Shown: one piece after another, positions 24,054 to 33,740 of the stretch
How positions within the stretch are numbered: the stretch's first letter is position 1
How the letters are laid out: each line of letters begins with the position of its first letter
NCBI RefSeq assembly: GCF_001012825.1
Contig: NZ_LCZJ02000025.1
Span: forward strand, 1-64,000
Direction: 5' to 3'
Length of the DNA stretch: 64,000 nt
DNA from: Paenibacillus etheri
GTDB taxonomy: Bacteria; Bacillota; Bacilli; Paenibacillales; Paenibacillaceae
The notes under the pieces: model-generated
Databases searched by the model: none
Told to the model about the DNA's origin: nothing
What the model saw: the letters and a program-made list of their open reading frames with translations, nothing else
Made by a program: the position numbers and the translations under genes

Positions 24054-25253
24054 GTGGAAAAGCGCTCGACACACATTCCATCCCCAAAGAAACTCCTATA
24101 TGATCGAATCGCCGAACAAGGCACAGTTTCCAAGTTAGATCTTTTACAAACATTTTCACTTACCAAAAGCACAATGACCCGAATATTGGATGAAATGACG
24201 GAAGAAGGCTTGCTGATTGAATGCGGATTTGGGGAATCTAGCGGAGGCAGAAGACCTATTTTATACCAGATCAACCCTTCCTACGGTTATATCATCGGTT
24301 TAGAGATTTCCAGGGTGTATTCTTCCCTTGGTTTATTTGATATGCAAATGAACCCAAAATCAATTGTTCACTGGCGAATGGATCAGGCATTCACACCTCA
24401 AAGATTTATAGATCATATCAGTAATCAAATACGTTCTTTCCTTAGGGACCATCAGTTAGTGGACAGTCAAATCATAGGGATAGGAATAGGGGCTGTGGGG
24501 CCACTTGATCGGGAACATGGCTTGATCCTTAAGCCGCTGCACTTCCCTTCTTCAGGCTGGAACAATCTCCCGATTTGCAAACTGGTGGAGGAACGGACGG
24601 GCTTCAAAGCTTTGCTCGACAACGGGGCCAATTCCGCACTGCTTGGGGAACGATGGTCTATCCGTCACGCAAACATTCAGCATATGCTTTATGTACATGC
24701 TGGAGCAGGACTCCGCTATGCGATGATGTCACATGGAAGTATTGTTCATGGCACGATGGATATGGAGGATGCCATTGGTCAAATGATCATCCAGACAGAC
24801 GGACCCCGATTAAACAATGATGGGAACTACGGTGCTCTGGAAGCATTCGTATCTGTGCAGGCGCTAGAACAAAGCGCACGCTCAGAGGCGAAATATGACA
24901 ACGACCTGATCCTCCAAAGATATAAAGTCTCGCCTGAGAAGCTAACTTATGATGTATTGGTACAAGCCTTTAGAGAGGGTAATCCACACGCGCGTGAATT
25001 ATTTACCCAAGCCGCCATTCACTTTGGGATTGGCCTCGCCAACGTTATCAACCTGTTACATCCTGAGACCATCATTCTAGGTGGTGCGCTCATCCACTCT
25101 CACGAGTTGTTCTTCCAAACGGCGGTTGAAGTGGCGCAGCGAAACACTTACCGTTATCCTGAATACCAACCTCACTTCACTCTAGGTACTTTAAAAGAAG
25201 AAGCTGTGGTGACTGGAGCCGCTATTATGGTAAGAAATCAAATGGTTCTTTAA
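24054..25253 (+). CDS. ROK family transcriptional regulator (NagC/XylR type)
   Basis: About 400 residues. An N-terminal winged helix (LYDRIAEQGTVSKLDLLQTFSLTKSTMTRILDEM, then GGRRPI) is followed by a ROK sugar-kinase-like domain (GIGIGAVGPLD, DNGANSALLGERW, NLLHPETIILGGALI). The usual zinc-binding CxCGxxGC motif is replaced by GNYGALEAF, and the GTGIG loop is HAGAGLRY, so it should bind a sugar without kinase activity. The start is GTG 24054 with TTGGAGG six bases upstream; the longer frame from 23967 is rejected. No sugar operon is directly downstream: a terminator follows. Its target may be the divergent chromate genes or the alpha-galactoside cluster. Confidence 0.85.
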   Translation: MEKRSTHIPSPKKLLYDRIAEQGTVSKLDLLQTFSLTKSTMTRILDEMTEEGLLIECGFGESSGGRRPILYQINPSYGYIIGLEISRVYSSLGLFDMQMNPKSIVHWRMDQAFTPQRFIDHISNQIRSFLRDHQLVDSQIIGIGIGAVGPLDREHGLILKPLHFPSSGWNNLPICKLVEERTGFKALLDNGANSALLGERWSIRHANIQHMLYVHAGAGLRYAMMSHGSIVHGTMDMEDAIGQMIIQTDGPRLNNDGNYGALEAFVSVQALEQSARSEAKYDNDLILQRYKVSPEKLTYDVLVQAFREGNPHARELFTQAAIHFGIGLANVINLLHPETIILGGALIHSHELFFQTAVEVAQRNTYRYPEYQPHFTLGTLKEEAVVTGAAIMVRNQMVL

Positions 25254-25264
25254 CATAACAAAAT

Positions 25265-25285
25265 GGTTGTGGGACAACCTTTTTT
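25265..25285 (+). terminator. Terminator of the ROK gene
   Basis: GGTTGT-GGG-ACAACC followed by TTTTTT, starting 12 bases after the stop at 25253. The stem is short but the T-run is clear. The 165 bases between it and the opposing terminator at 25451 show no gene. Confidence 0.75.
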
Positions 25286-25450
25286 AGTCTGACCTATAAT
25301 GGCTGACAGCAATTTTGTCATACGATTCTGCCCTTCCTATATAAATACAACCTTTGCTTTGTGAAAGCTATTTCCTATTTCTTCAATTAAATCATAGGTA
25401 TGTATTTCAACGATGAGTAAAACATCATAGTTAATCGAATATCTGGACAT

Positions 25451-25500
25451 AAAAAAAATGCATCCCCCATTGTCTGTTGAGACAAAGTAATGAGGGGTGC
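25451..25500 (-). terminator. Terminator of the kbl-tdh operon
   Basis: Read on the minus strand, GCACCCCTCATT...AATGGGGGATGC forms a stem with an inner TTGTCT/AGACAA extension, followed by TTTTTTTT. It lies 95 bases beyond the stop of the epimerase-type threonine dehydrogenase gene. Confidence 0.8.
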
Positions 25501-25594
25501 AGTCGCCGCGTGATGATTCAGATGACCCTAGCATAGAGCCTGTTGCCGCACTTTTCTAAAATACCAAAACAAGGTCTGTCCTGCGGTCAAAATG

Positions 25595-26542
25595 CTAAGT
25601 TAGACGACCACTCAAATTTTCAAGCATGTCCTTGGTCATGCCCCCTAAATCGTATACTGGAGAAAACCCCCACTCCTGCGTTGCAGCGGTCGAATCGAGC
25701 GAATTCGGCCAACTCTCTGCGATCGCTTGACGAACCGGATCCACATGATAGTTCAGTACGAAGTCAGGGATATAACGCCGAATCGACGTCGCAACTGTCT
25801 CAGGATCGACGCTCATGGCCGTTACGTTAAAAGCATTGCGGTGCCGAAGACGCGCTGGGTCCGCCTCCATCAACTTCACGATCGCCTCCAATGCGTCCGG
25901 CAAATACATCATATCTAGGAAGGTGCCCTCTGCAATATAAGAAGTATACTGTCCCTTTGCAAGGGCTTCGACGTACATATCGACGACATAGTCCGTCGTT
26001 CCGCCTCCGGGAGGCGCCATGTATGATATCAACCCGGGAAACCGCAAGCTACGCGTATCAATACCATACTTCTGATGATAATAGTCGCAGAGCAGTTCAC
26101 CCGCTACTTTGCTCACGCCATACATCGTTACCGGCCTCTGAACGGTATCTTGAGGCGTTCCCTTTTTTGGCGTGCCGGGTCCGAACGCGCCGATCGAGCT
26201 CGGTGTAAAGAACGAACAGCCTAACTCCCGCGAGACCTCTAGGGCATTGGTCAATCCGCCCATGTTAAGGTTCCAAGCTAGAAGCGGTTTGGCTTCGGCG
26301 GTGGCGGAAAGGAGGGCAGCCAGATGCAGGATCGTATCGACTTGATGCGCCTTCGCAATTTCCAACATCGACGCACCGTCCATGACATCCAACAACTCAA
26401 AAGGTCCCGAATGAGCTGCGGCATTATCGCTTAAACGAATATCCGTTGCCACCACCTGAGCCGCGCCATAAAGTCGACGCAGATGGCACACCAGTTCAGA
26501 TCCGATTTGCCCGAGGGCACCGGTTACTAGGATCTTTTTCAT
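25595..26542 (-). CDS. tdh: L-threonine 3-dehydrogenase, short-chain epimerase-like type
   Basis: A 315-residue extended SDR: NAD-binding ILVTGALGQIGSELV, then LHLAALLSA, catalytic SSIGAFGP and YGVSK (Tyr/Lys), and the RFPGLISYMAPPGGGTTDYVVDMYVEAL stretch typical of the epimerase-fold threonine dehydrogenases. It oxidises L-threonine to 2-amino-3-ketobutyrate with NAD+ and needs no zinc. The start ATG 26542 has AAAGGAGAG upstream. It lies 31 bases downstream of the glycine C-acetyltransferase gene, which takes its product, so the pair is a complete Thr-to-Gly plus acetyl-CoA route. Confidence 0.88.
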   Translation of the reverse strand: MKKILVTGALGQIGSELVCHLRRLYGAAQVVATDIRLSDNAAAHSGPFELLDVMDGASMLEIAKAHQVDTILHLAALLSATAEAKPLLAWNLNMGGLTNALEVSRELGCSFFTPSSIGAFGPGTPKKGTPQDTVQRPVTMYGVSKVAGELLCDYYHQKYGIDTRSLRFPGLISYMAPPGGGTTDYVVDMYVEALAKGQYTSYIAEGTFLDMMYLPDALEAIVKLMEADPARLRHRNAFNVTAMSVDPETVATSIRRYIPDFVLNYHVDPVRQAIAESWPNSLDSTAATQEWGFSPVYDLGGMTKDMLENLSGRLT

Positions 26543-26573
26543 ACTACATAACTCTCCTTTCCCGATAGTCTCG

Positions 26574-27764
26574 TCATATCAAGCTCATCTCGCATCCCAC
26601 CCGTTCATATGCGGCTAACGCCTCATTGAGCATATCCGTCGTATGCGCCGCCGTTGGCATATTGCGAATGCGTCCCGTACCCTTCGGTACTGTTGGAAAC
26701 ACGATCGCTTTCGCATAGACGCCTTCCTCCATCAGCCGCTTACTGAACATTTGGGTCAACACTTCGTCTCCGATGATACACGGGGTGATTGGCGTTTCAC
26801 TCGCACCGACGTTGTAACCGAGCTTAATAAGCCCTTGCTTCAAATAGTCTCCGTTTGCCCAAAGACGATCTTGCAACTCCGTACTCCGCTTCAAAATACC
26901 AATCGCCTCGATGCAAGCTCCTATCGCCGCCGGAGGCAGCGAAGTTGAAAACAGGAATGGACGGCTTCGTACTTTCAGCCAATCGATCAAATCGCGACGC
27001 CCTGCCACATAACCGCCAGCCACGCCAATTGCCTTGGACAATGTCCCCATTTGAAAATCGATTCGATCGGACAACCCGAAATGTTTGACCGTCCCAGCTC
27101 CGTCTCCCAGCACCCCTGAGCCATGAGCATCGTCCACATACGTAATCAAGTCGAATATTTCAGCGATTTCCTGAATCTCAGGCAACTTCGCAATGTCCCC
27201 ATCCATCGAAAACACGCCATCCGTGATCACCATTATCTTGCCGTATCCACCGGATCTGGTAGCCTCCTCTGCCTTTGCGCGTAAATCTTCTATGTCAGAA
27301 TGGCGATAGCGAATGATTTTCGCTCGGGACAAACGACATCCATCGATAATGGATGCATGATTCAGCTCATCGGACAAAATCGCATCATGTTGGTCCATGA
27401 CGGCCGAGATGGCAGCCATATTACAGTTGAAACCGGATTGGTAAGCAATTGCAGCCTCCGTGTGCTTGAATTCGGCGAGTTTCTCTTCAAGTCGCACATG
27501 CAGGTCGAACGTTCCGTTGATGGTTCGAACAGCTCCTGATCCGGCACCATACTTCTCAGTTGCCTTCACGGCAGCAGCAATAAGCCTATCATCCGTTGCA
27601 AGGCCAAGATAATTGTTGGAGGATAGGTTGATCCGCTTCACGCCCCTGATCATAATGATAGGTCCGTTCGGACCCTCCAGGGGATCGATTTCGTTATATA
27701 AACCATTCCTCTTCAATTCGGATATACCGTTCTGAAGAAACGTCATTAGAGTCTTACTACTCAT
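26574..27764 (-). CDS. kbl: Glycine C-acetyltransferase (2-amino-3-ketobutyrate CoA ligase)
   Basis: A PLP enzyme of about 396 residues in the alpha-oxoamine synthase family. Landmarks are [45 protein letters not shown], the PLP-aspartate in [12 protein letters not shown] and the PLP-lysine in [16 protein letters not shown]. It splits 2-amino-3-ketobutyrate with CoA to glycine and acetyl-CoA. The second of two in-frame ATGs (27764) is preferred because GGGGAG lies six bases upstream; the first (27770) abuts it. It is the first gene of the kbl-tdh operon. Confidence 0.92.
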   Translation of the reverse strand: MSSKTLMTFLQNGISELKRNGLYNEIDPLEGPNGPIIMIRGVKRINLSSNNYLGLATDDRLIAAAVKATEKYGAGSGAVRTINGTFDLHVRLEEKLAEFKHTEAAIAYQSGFNCNMAAISAVMDQHDAILSDELNHASIIDGCRLSRAKIIRYRHSDIEDLRAKAEEATRSGGYGKIMVITDGVFSMDGDIAKLPEIQEIAEIFDLITYVDDAHGSGVLGDGAGTVKHFGLSDRIDFQMGTLSKAIGVAGGYVAGRRDLIDWLKVRSRPFLFSTSLPPAAIGACIEAIGILKRSTELQDRLWANGDYLKQGLIKLGYNVGASETPITPCIIGDEVLTQMFSKRLMEEGVYAKAIVFPTVPKGTGRIRNMPTAAHTTDMLNEALAAYERVGCEMSLI

Positions 27765-27887
27765 TCCCATCTCCCCTTCTTCTTTTTGTTAGATATACTC
27801 TTCACTTGGGTTCGGGCAAATTGTGATCACTTCCGTATAAGGCGAGTCAAGCCCTTCTATTTCGACGATATGGAAGAACGCTATAAT

Positions 27888-27911
27888 GGGACGAACTTTA
27901 CGATTCGTTCC
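27888..27911. promoter_or_regulatory. Inverted repeat upstream of kbl
   Basis: GGGACGAA and TTCGTTCC (one mismatch) flank eight bases, about 125 bases upstream of the kbl start. It is a possible operator for an unknown regulator of threonine catabolism. No T-box or other riboswitch signature was found in the 246-base intergenic region. Confidence 0.4.
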
Positions 27912-27954
27912 ATTCCCTCACGTATCACCCTTAAAACACCTCTCGAAAAGTGTG

Positions 27955-27990
27955 AAAAAGATCCCCTTCCCGTGAGGGAGCGGGGGATCT
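27955..27990 (-). terminator. Terminator of the alpha-galactoside operon
   Basis: On the minus strand AGATCCCCCGCTCCC-TCAC-GGGAAGGGGATCT is followed by TTTT. It lies 20 bases past the stop of the MFS gene at 28011 and ends the long minus-strand operon. Confidence 0.88.
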
Positions 27991-28010
27991 CTTGCCGCAT
28001 GAATTAAGCA

Positions 28011-29216
28011 TTATTCCGAAACTGTCCGCACCCTTTGTGCATCGGACAGCTTGTCGGGGATCAAATACAAACAGATCCCCGCGACGCAGACAACCGCCAT
28101 GATTGCAAACATGCCTTTACCGCCAATATTTTCGTATAGAATGCCGCCAATAAACGGTCCAGCCATCCTGCCCGCCGTAGAAGAAGCCGCTATCCAGCCC
28201 ATAACTCTACCTCGTGCCCCGGGGCCCACCTTCTCCAGCGCCCAAGCCGGTACCGATGGGAAAACGAGAATTTCCCCGAGTGTCATGAGGATCATAGCGA
28301 CGACAAACTGACTGTAATGGATGGACAATCCGACGGTCAACAAGCCCAGTCCGAAAAGTATCGAACCGATCACAACCTGCCCCCTTGCGGTAACGGGATA
28401 GCGGATTAATAATCTCATTTTCACCGGGAGGGAAAGCATGATGAGCGCGCCGTTAATCGTCCATAACATGCTGTACGAACGAAAGGAAATACTGTTTGCC
28501 TGCGAATGCAGCGGCACGATTGCGGCCCACTGACTGTAACAAAGCCACGATATGGCAAAAGCGATGCATAGGATGATGATAAACTTGCTCCCGTGCGCGA
28601 CTTCCCTGCCATCGCCGCTCCGATTCGAACGCGCGGCTTGCCCCGGCGTGATCGGCTCATGGATAAATGCGGCGAACATGACCAGAAACAAAACGTACAG
28701 CAATGCATTCCCGAAGAACAAAGCCCGGATGGACATATCGGCGATCAAGCCGCCTAATGATGCACCCAATGCCATGCCGATATTATGCGACACGAATATC
28801 CGATTGACAGCTTTCAGTTCCTCTCCTGGGCTGCTGGAAACCGCAACGGCATTGATGACCGGATAGACGAGACCACCGAAAAATCCGAGCAGAGTCAGCA
28901 AAGCAGCGTAACCATAGAAGTCGCGAACGATCCCCATGGCCGTGACGACGCTCGCAGAACCGATAATTCCCGCGTATACCGTCGTTTTTCCTCCCCAGCG
29001 GTCATAGATAAACCCTCCGAGTACATTGCCGACGAAAGACGCACCATTATTGAAGAGAAGCACCAAGCCCGCCGCGGAAGCTGTCCGCCCGAACGCATCG
29101 TGCATATACACGACATTGATCGGCCAGACCAACGTCATCCCGGTCGACAACAAGACGACGCAAAGTGACAGACGCGACAACATGTCGATATTTACTAAGC
29201 GGAACCTTTCTCTCAT
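28011..29216 (-). CDS. MFS transporter (12-TM, drug/sugar type)
   Basis: A 401-residue permease with about twelve hydrophobic segments and the loop 2-3 motif GGFIYDRWGGKTTVYAG (the D-R-x-G-x-x/R signature of the major facilitator superfamily). The second half holds a similar GWIAASSTAGRMAGPFIGG segment. The substrate cannot be read. It is the last gene of the alpha-galactoside cluster and overlaps the GH4 gene by four bases (ATGA), so it is co-translated. Export of a hydrolysis product or uptake of a free sugar is plausible. Confidence 0.88.
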   Translation of the reverse strand: MRERFRLVNIDMLSRLSLCVVLLSTGMTLVWPINVVYMHDAFGRTASAAGLVLLFNNGASFVGNVLGGFIYDRWGGKTTVYAGIIGSASVVTAMGIVRDFYGYAALLTLLGFFGGLVYPVINAVAVSSSPGEELKAVNRIFVSHNIGMALGASLGGLIADMSIRALFFGNALLYVLFLVMFAAFIHEPITPGQAARSNRSGDGREVAHGSKFIIILCIAFAISWLCYSQWAAIVPLHSQANSISFRSYSMLWTINGALIMLSLPVKMRLLIRYPVTARGQVVIGSILFGLGLLTVGLSIHYSQFVVAMILMTLGEILVFPSVPAWALEKVGPGARGRVMGWIAASSTAGRMAGPFIGGILYENIGGKGMFAIMAVVCVAGICLYLIPDKLSDAQRVRTVSE

Positions 29217-30511
29217 TTGAATTCAGGCAGCCAATTACCGTGCGCTTCGATCAGGTCGTCGCATAAGGAAACGATTTCATCCATAGACAATTCTGCAGAT
29301 GTATGCGGGTCGAGCATTGCTGCGTGATAAATATGTTCTTTTTTACCCGTCATCGCCGCTTCGATCGTTAGCAATTGTGTATTGATATTCGTGCGGTTCA
29401 ACGCGGCGCATTGCGGCGGCAAATCCCCGACGAATGTCGGAGTGACTCCGCTCGAGTCGACTATGCACGGTACTTCGACGCAGGCTTCCTTAGGCAAATT
29501 CGTGATAAGGCCCGTATTCATAACATTACCCCCGATTTTGATCGGTACGTTCGTCTCCATCGCTTCGAAAATAAAGGAAGCATACTCGGACGTCCGCTTG
29601 TGCGCCAGGTTTTTGTTCCCGATCAATTCGTTCCGCATCGTCTTCCAACGCTCTATCTGGTTAACGCATCGACGAGGGTATTCGTCCAGCGGAATGTTGA
29701 ATTGCTCGATCAGCTCCGGATATTGCCGTTTGATGAAATACGGATGGTATTCAGCGTTATGCTCGGACGATTCCGTGATGTAATACCCGAACTTCTGCAT
29801 CAGCTCGAACCGCACCATGTCGTCGTGCTTCTCCTTTTGCTTTTCCGCTGCCCGCCGTTTGATTTCCGGATACAAATCGACGCCGTTTTTCGTCACTTCC
29901 AGCAACCAGGCCATATGGTTGATGCCAGCGATTTTCCATTGCACACCTTCGTGATCCATCCCCAGATGGTCAAAAATATGAGGGACGCACACTTGAACAC
30001 TGTGGCACAAGCCTACCGTATTAATTCCACCGTAGGTATTCATGACGTTCGTCAGCACAGCCATCGGATTCGTATAGTTCAAGAACAACGCATCAGGACA
30101 AACTTCCTTCATGTCTTCGGCGAAATCAAGCATGACCGGAATTGTCCGCAAGTTGCGGAAGATACCACCGATGCCGATGGTATCGGCAATCGTTTGCCGC
30201 AAGCCGTATTTCTTCGGAACCTCGAAGTCGATAATCGTGCACGGATCATATCCGCCGACCTGAATCGCGTTAACGACATACTTGGCCCCTTTAAGCGCTT
30301 CTTTACGGTTACGATAGGCTTTAACCAAACAATTGCTGCCGAGCGTTTGTTTCAAGTTCAGAATGATGTTCTCCGAATCTTTCAAACGTTCTTCGTCAAT
30401 ATCGAATAACGCTAGCTCGAAATCCTGAAGTGCTGGCGACAGCATGCAATCCCCTAATACGTTTTTAGCAAAAATGGTGCTTCCCGCACCAAGAAAAGTA
30501 ATTTTGGACAT
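29213..30511 (-). CDS. melA: GH4 alpha-galactosidase/alpha-glucosidase-like enzyme (NAD+/Mn2+-dependent)
   Basis: A 432-residue glycoside hydrolase family 4 member. The Rossmann start is ITFLGAGSTIFAKNVLGDC. The metal and catalytic residues are in LCHSVQ (Cys) and INHMAWL (His), and the NAD-proximal NYTNPMAVLTN motif is present. The QVGGYDP and IADTIGIGGIFRNLRTIP segments are typical of MelA-type alpha-galactosidases rather than 6-phospho enzymes. The mechanism oxidises C3 of the sugar and needs Mn2+, NAD+ and reducing conditions; the enzyme is cytoplasmic. It lies between the six-hairpin glycosidase (31 bases upstream) and the MFS gene (4-base overlap). The melA name is by family likeness. 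Confidence 0.88.
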   Translation of the reverse strand: MSKITFLGAGSTIFAKNVLGDCMLSPALQDFELALFDIDEERLKDSENIILNLKQTLGSNCLVKAYRNRKEALKGAKYVVNAIQVGGYDPCTIIDFEVPKKYGLRQTIADTIGIGGIFRNLRTIPVMLDFAEDMKEVCPDALFLNYTNPMAVLTNVMNTYGGINTVGLCHSVQVCVPHIFDHLGMDHEGVQWKIAGINHMAWLLEVTKNGVDLYPEIKRRAAEKQKEKHDDMVRFELMQKFGYYITESSEHNAEYHPYFIKRQYPELIEQFNIPLDEYPRRCVNQIERWKTMRNELIGNKNLAHKRTSEYASFIFEAMETNVPIKIGGNVMNTGLITNLPKEACVEVPCIVDSSGVTPTFVGDLPPQCAALNRTNINTQLLTIEAAMTGKKEHIYHAAMLDPHTSAELSMDEIVSLCDDLIEAHGNWLPEFK

Positions 30512-30542
30512 ATGATTTCCCTCATTCCTCTATGTTGCAAAT

Positions 30543-31922
30543 TTATAATTTTACCGTAGCCCGATCGCCCGGGTTCAACTCAATTACCGCCGTGCTCACG
30601 AATTCTCCATTTCCGTCGCTTCCGATCGACGCTGGCATGACGGTTCCGTTCACGTATAGCTTCTGATGGCTGCCGGAGAATCGCGCCTCCCACTGAAGCG
30701 TGCGTCCCGTCCCGTTCGCCAACGTCGATTCGCGACCGTTCGCATGAGCAATATCGATATGTCCGCTCATTACGGGTATATCCTTTGCTTCGATCCAATC
30801 GATCGAATCCGTCAGGCGGGACATGGTGACCAAGCTTTGACGATGAGCGTCTGCGGACAAGCCCATCGTACCCGTTAAAATAGCTCCGATGACGCTATAG
30901 CTCACTTCGGGATATTCCCGCCTCTTCAGCTGTGGATCCATCATTTCCAGCAAGGATGAATAGGCCTCCTGATTCAAGCCGTGTTTGTAGAAAATCTCGG
31001 CCATATGGGACTTTTCCTCGACATTCGAGCCGCCGTGATGTACAACATCCCTTAAGGCGCGTTTTTTTCTGTTGCCCGGCTCTACCAGATCGAAATAGAA
31101 TGGCAAGTAAGTAGCCGAGTAGTAGTAACCAGGATAACCTCGGCGATCTTGCATGAGTGCGCCGTTGAATCTGCCATTCTCTTCGTTCCACCAGTCCCGG
31201 TTGTACAGCTTCCGAACCTCTTTCGCCTTGTTCTTGTAAAGTTCTGCCAGAGCCGCCTTTCCACTTATCGCGAGAAAACGGGAATAAGAGCCAAATGCTG
31301 CGTATTGAGCTGCCAACACATCGCCTCCAAGAAGCGGATGAAGGCCGTCTTCCACGTAGGAGGCGATACCTCTTCGACCGTAAGGAGCGTAATGCTCAGG
31401 AAACCCGTCCTTATCTTTGTCCCAACGATCGATATAATCGGTGACGGTCCGCTCGTAGAAATTCCGGAATACCGGATGATCTACGTAATCGCGGTCTCCC
31501 GTCCACAGGTATTGCTTATAGCAGCAATCCAGCATGTCGAAGTTCGCAGGAAGGTTATACCAGAAGTCGGAATCGTCCGTATAATCGACCGGGGCTGGCC
31601 GATCGTATTTGTCGATCTCCCAGTACGTGCACCAATCCCGAGAATCGGTAATGCCCTCCGCGAACTTAAACAGCATGTTTTTTGTATAGTCCTGCAGACC
31701 GAGTACATTAGCCCCGACACTCTGATGGCTCAAGTCGCGCATGCAGAAGGCATCCCTGCCCGGCAGCGCAGCTTCGTAAAATTTACCGACCGGCGTTCCG
31801 TTCGAGACATAGGCAAGCGCTTGGCTTTTCGCCCAGTCGAAGCCTGCAATAAGTTGCTGGTTCGAAGAGTCAATCGTCACTCGTCCGAGTTGTGGATCAT
31901 AAATGCTCATTGGCGGATTCAT
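30543..31922 (-). CDS. Six-hairpin (alpha,alpha)6-barrel glycosidase, family uncertain
   Basis: A 459-residue protein without signal peptide. It has the helical-barrel glycosidase pattern: GRDAFCMRDLSHQSVGANVLGL at the N-terminus, repeated W/D-rich helices (NLPANFDMLDCCYKQYLWTGD, RWDKDKDGFPEHYAPYG), PGYYYSATYLPFYF and a short C-terminal beta segment. Candidate acid residues lie in RDLSHQ and DKDGFPEHY. It resembles GH78/GH63/GH37-type folds, but I cannot name the family. The position between GH36 (30 bases) and GH4 (31 bases) genes says it acts on the same imported oligosaccharide, removing a non-galactosyl residue. Confidence 0.75.
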   Translation of the reverse strand: MNPPMSIYDPQLGRVTIDSSNQQLIAGFDWAKSQALAYVSNGTPVGKFYEAALPGRDAFCMRDLSHQSVGANVLGLQDYTKNMLFKFAEGITDSRDWCTYWEIDKYDRPAPVDYTDDSDFWYNLPANFDMLDCCYKQYLWTGDRDYVDHPVFRNFYERTVTDYIDRWDKDKDGFPEHYAPYGRRGIASYVEDGLHPLLGGDVLAAQYAAFGSYSRFLAISGKAALAELYKNKAKEVRKLYNRDWWNEENGRFNGALMQDRRGYPGYYYSATYLPFYFDLVEPGNRKKRALRDVVHHGGSNVEEKSHMAEIFYKHGLNQEAYSSLLEMMDPQLKRREYPEVSYSVIGAILTGTMGLSADAHRQSLVTMSRLTDSIDWIEAKDIPVMSGHIDIAHANGRESTLANGTGRTLQWEARFSGSHQKLYVNGTVMPASIGSDGNGEFVSTAVIELNPGDRATVKL

Positions 31923-31952
31923 CCTTCCACAAATTTTTGATCACGGTCGGGA

Positions 31953-33713
31953 TTACGCTTCGAATACGGCAATACCAGCTGGAGGGATCGCGATCGGATG
32001 AAGCCCCATCGCGAACACTGATTTATACGTAGACGTTACCTGGCCTTGGCAATCCCTTATGACGACGTTTCGTTCGCCCATGCTTTCCTCGAGCTCAATC
32101 ACGATTCTATCGTTAAGCGTACCATTGACAATGAACCACGTTTTCGGTATCCGGGAGCCCGGATTCGCAACGATATCCGCGTAAACGGCCGTAATAGCTT
32201 CGTCATCTCCGCTGGCAGTCACAAGCGGATAGACCAGCTCCGGATGCTTCGCGGTCAACCGCCCGTCCTGCAGAACCTCTCTCTTCTCGCGCCAGAATGA
32301 TAGCCAGAATCGTAACATCCGGAGATGGGATTCGGGAAGTTGATCTAGCAAAACTGATACTTGCGGGACGGCAAACAACGTATTCACAAATTGCAACGCT
32401 GCGTTCTCCGTCGGCTCTTCTGGATTCCACATGAGCGGATCGGCATGAACGGCGGTATCTCCCGCGAGCAGACGAACGTCCAGCGTACGTGAACGATTCT
32501 CCAACGCATCGTTCGGACAGTCCATCGCACGGAACATATTGCCATATTTACGCATGAGCGGTCCGATGTACGATTGGCGGAATTCGATCATGATATCCGG
32601 CTTTATCGCCCTTAGCCTAGACATCACGTCGCTTAAGAGACGGTCGACCGCTTCCGGTACCGATTCGTAATCTCTTCCTTCGATGTTGCTGGCTAATGTG
32701 AGATTAAAGCTGTCCACGAAATCAAGCTTAAATCCATCCAAATCCCAGTCCCGCAGCGCTTTCTCGTAAGTTCCAATAATATATTCCCTAACGTCTGGGA
32801 ATCGCGGATCGAGCACACCCGCGCCCAAATCTTCGATTTTTCCGAGCAGTTTATTCTCGAACTTTAGCCAGACGTTGCTGTGCTTCCCGACGAATGGAAC
32901 GGAATACCATAGCAGAAACTTCATTCCGATCTTGTGAATACGATCAACATGCGCCCTCATATCTGGAATTTTGCCTTCGAACACATCCCAATCACCGCAA
33001 TAGGCGTACCCGCGCGCATTGTCCGCCGTTTGCCAACCATCGTCAACAATGACGGATTCGCAGCCCATTGCTTTGGCGATCTCACATTGTCGTTCGACCG
33101 CTTCTGCCGACAGTTGCTGATGAAAGCTGTACCAGGTCGCGTACATCGGAAGCTTTGCCGTATCAGGTACAGGACTCGGTTCATATCCCGGTAGCGTAGA
33201 CCACCATCGTTGCACATCCGCAAGGCTTTCTTCATACGGAATGTCACGCGTATCGATATGGAGCGTCGCTTCGTAAGACTGGATCGGCGAGCTCAGATCC
33301 TGAAACAGCTTGACAGAACAAAGAAAATTCGATGCTTCTTCGTGAATGCCCGCTTTTAATTCGACCAGATTGAGCGCGTCGGAAAAAGCAAACGTCATCT
33401 TGTTGTTTCCTTGGAATCCGTAAAGGACGCAAACCGGTGCGGACGACGTTGCCTTCGAACGGAATCCACTCTCCCAGTCCACTCGAAGCCTCTTGTTCCG
33501 ATAAAAACCTGGATGCCAGCAGGCGAACACGTCGATAATCGGAAGCTGCCAGGTCAACTCCATTGCTCCGGGAATTCTAGGTTCATCGGACTGAAGTTTC
33601 ATGTTTAAACGAATTATGCCAGTTGCCGATTGTTTCAAGGAGAGCGAAACGTCAAAATCTTCTTCTCCTCCCGTCAAGATAAACGTATAACCGCTTGATG
33701 AAATATTTTGCAC
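31953..33713 (-). CDS. GH36-type alpha-galactosidase
   Basis: A 586-residue clan GH-D enzyme. The N-terminal beta-sandwich is followed by a TIM barrel from about residue 200: MYATWYSFHQQLS, VIVDDGWQTAD, GMKFLLWYSVPFVG, nucleophile Asp in LDGFKLDFVDSF, and the acid/base region FRAMDCPNDALENRSR. It ends in a small beta domain (IAIPPAGIAVFEA). No signal peptide is seen, so it acts on imported alpha-galactosides. The start is GTG 33713 with AGGAG seven bases upstream. It begins 27 bases after the permease gene in a tightly packed operon. Confidence 0.88.
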   Translation of the reverse strand: MQNISSSGYTFILTGGEEDFDVSLSLKQSATGIIRLNMKLQSDEPRIPGAMELTWQLPIIDVFACWHPGFYRNKRLRVDWESGFRSKATSSAPVCVLYGFQGNNKMTFAFSDALNLVELKAGIHEEASNFLCSVKLFQDLSSPIQSYEATLHIDTRDIPYEESLADVQRWWSTLPGYEPSPVPDTAKLPMYATWYSFHQQLSAEAVERQCEIAKAMGCESVIVDDGWQTADNARGYAYCGDWDVFEGKIPDMRAHVDRIHKIGMKFLLWYSVPFVGKHSNVWLKFENKLLGKIEDLGAGVLDPRFPDVREYIIGTYEKALRDWDLDGFKLDFVDSFNLTLASNIEGRDYESVPEAVDRLLSDVMSRLRAIKPDIMIEFRQSYIGPLMRKYGNMFRAMDCPNDALENRSRTLDVRLLAGDTAVHADPLMWNPEEPTENAALQFVNTLFAVPQVSVLLDQLPESHLRMLRFWLSFWREKREVLQDGRLTAKHPELVYPLVTASGDDEAITAVYADIVANPGSRIPKTWFIVNGTLNDRIVIELEESMGERNVVIRDCQGQVTSTYKSVFAMGLHPIAIPPAGIAVFEA

Positions 33714-33740
33714 ATCATAACTCCTCTCTATCGCGTCTGA

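Noticed and set aside
29375-30409. 344-codon plus-strand open frame opposite the GH4 gene
   Set aside because: The minus-strand GH4 frame has clear catalytic motifs throughout; the plus-strand frame has low-complexity, Arg/His/Phe-rich composition, no ribosome-binding site and is an antisense shadow.
31149-31940. 263-codon plus-strand open frame opposite the six-hairpin glycosidase
   Set aside because: Antisense shadow of a well-supported gene, with no start signal or recognisable motif.
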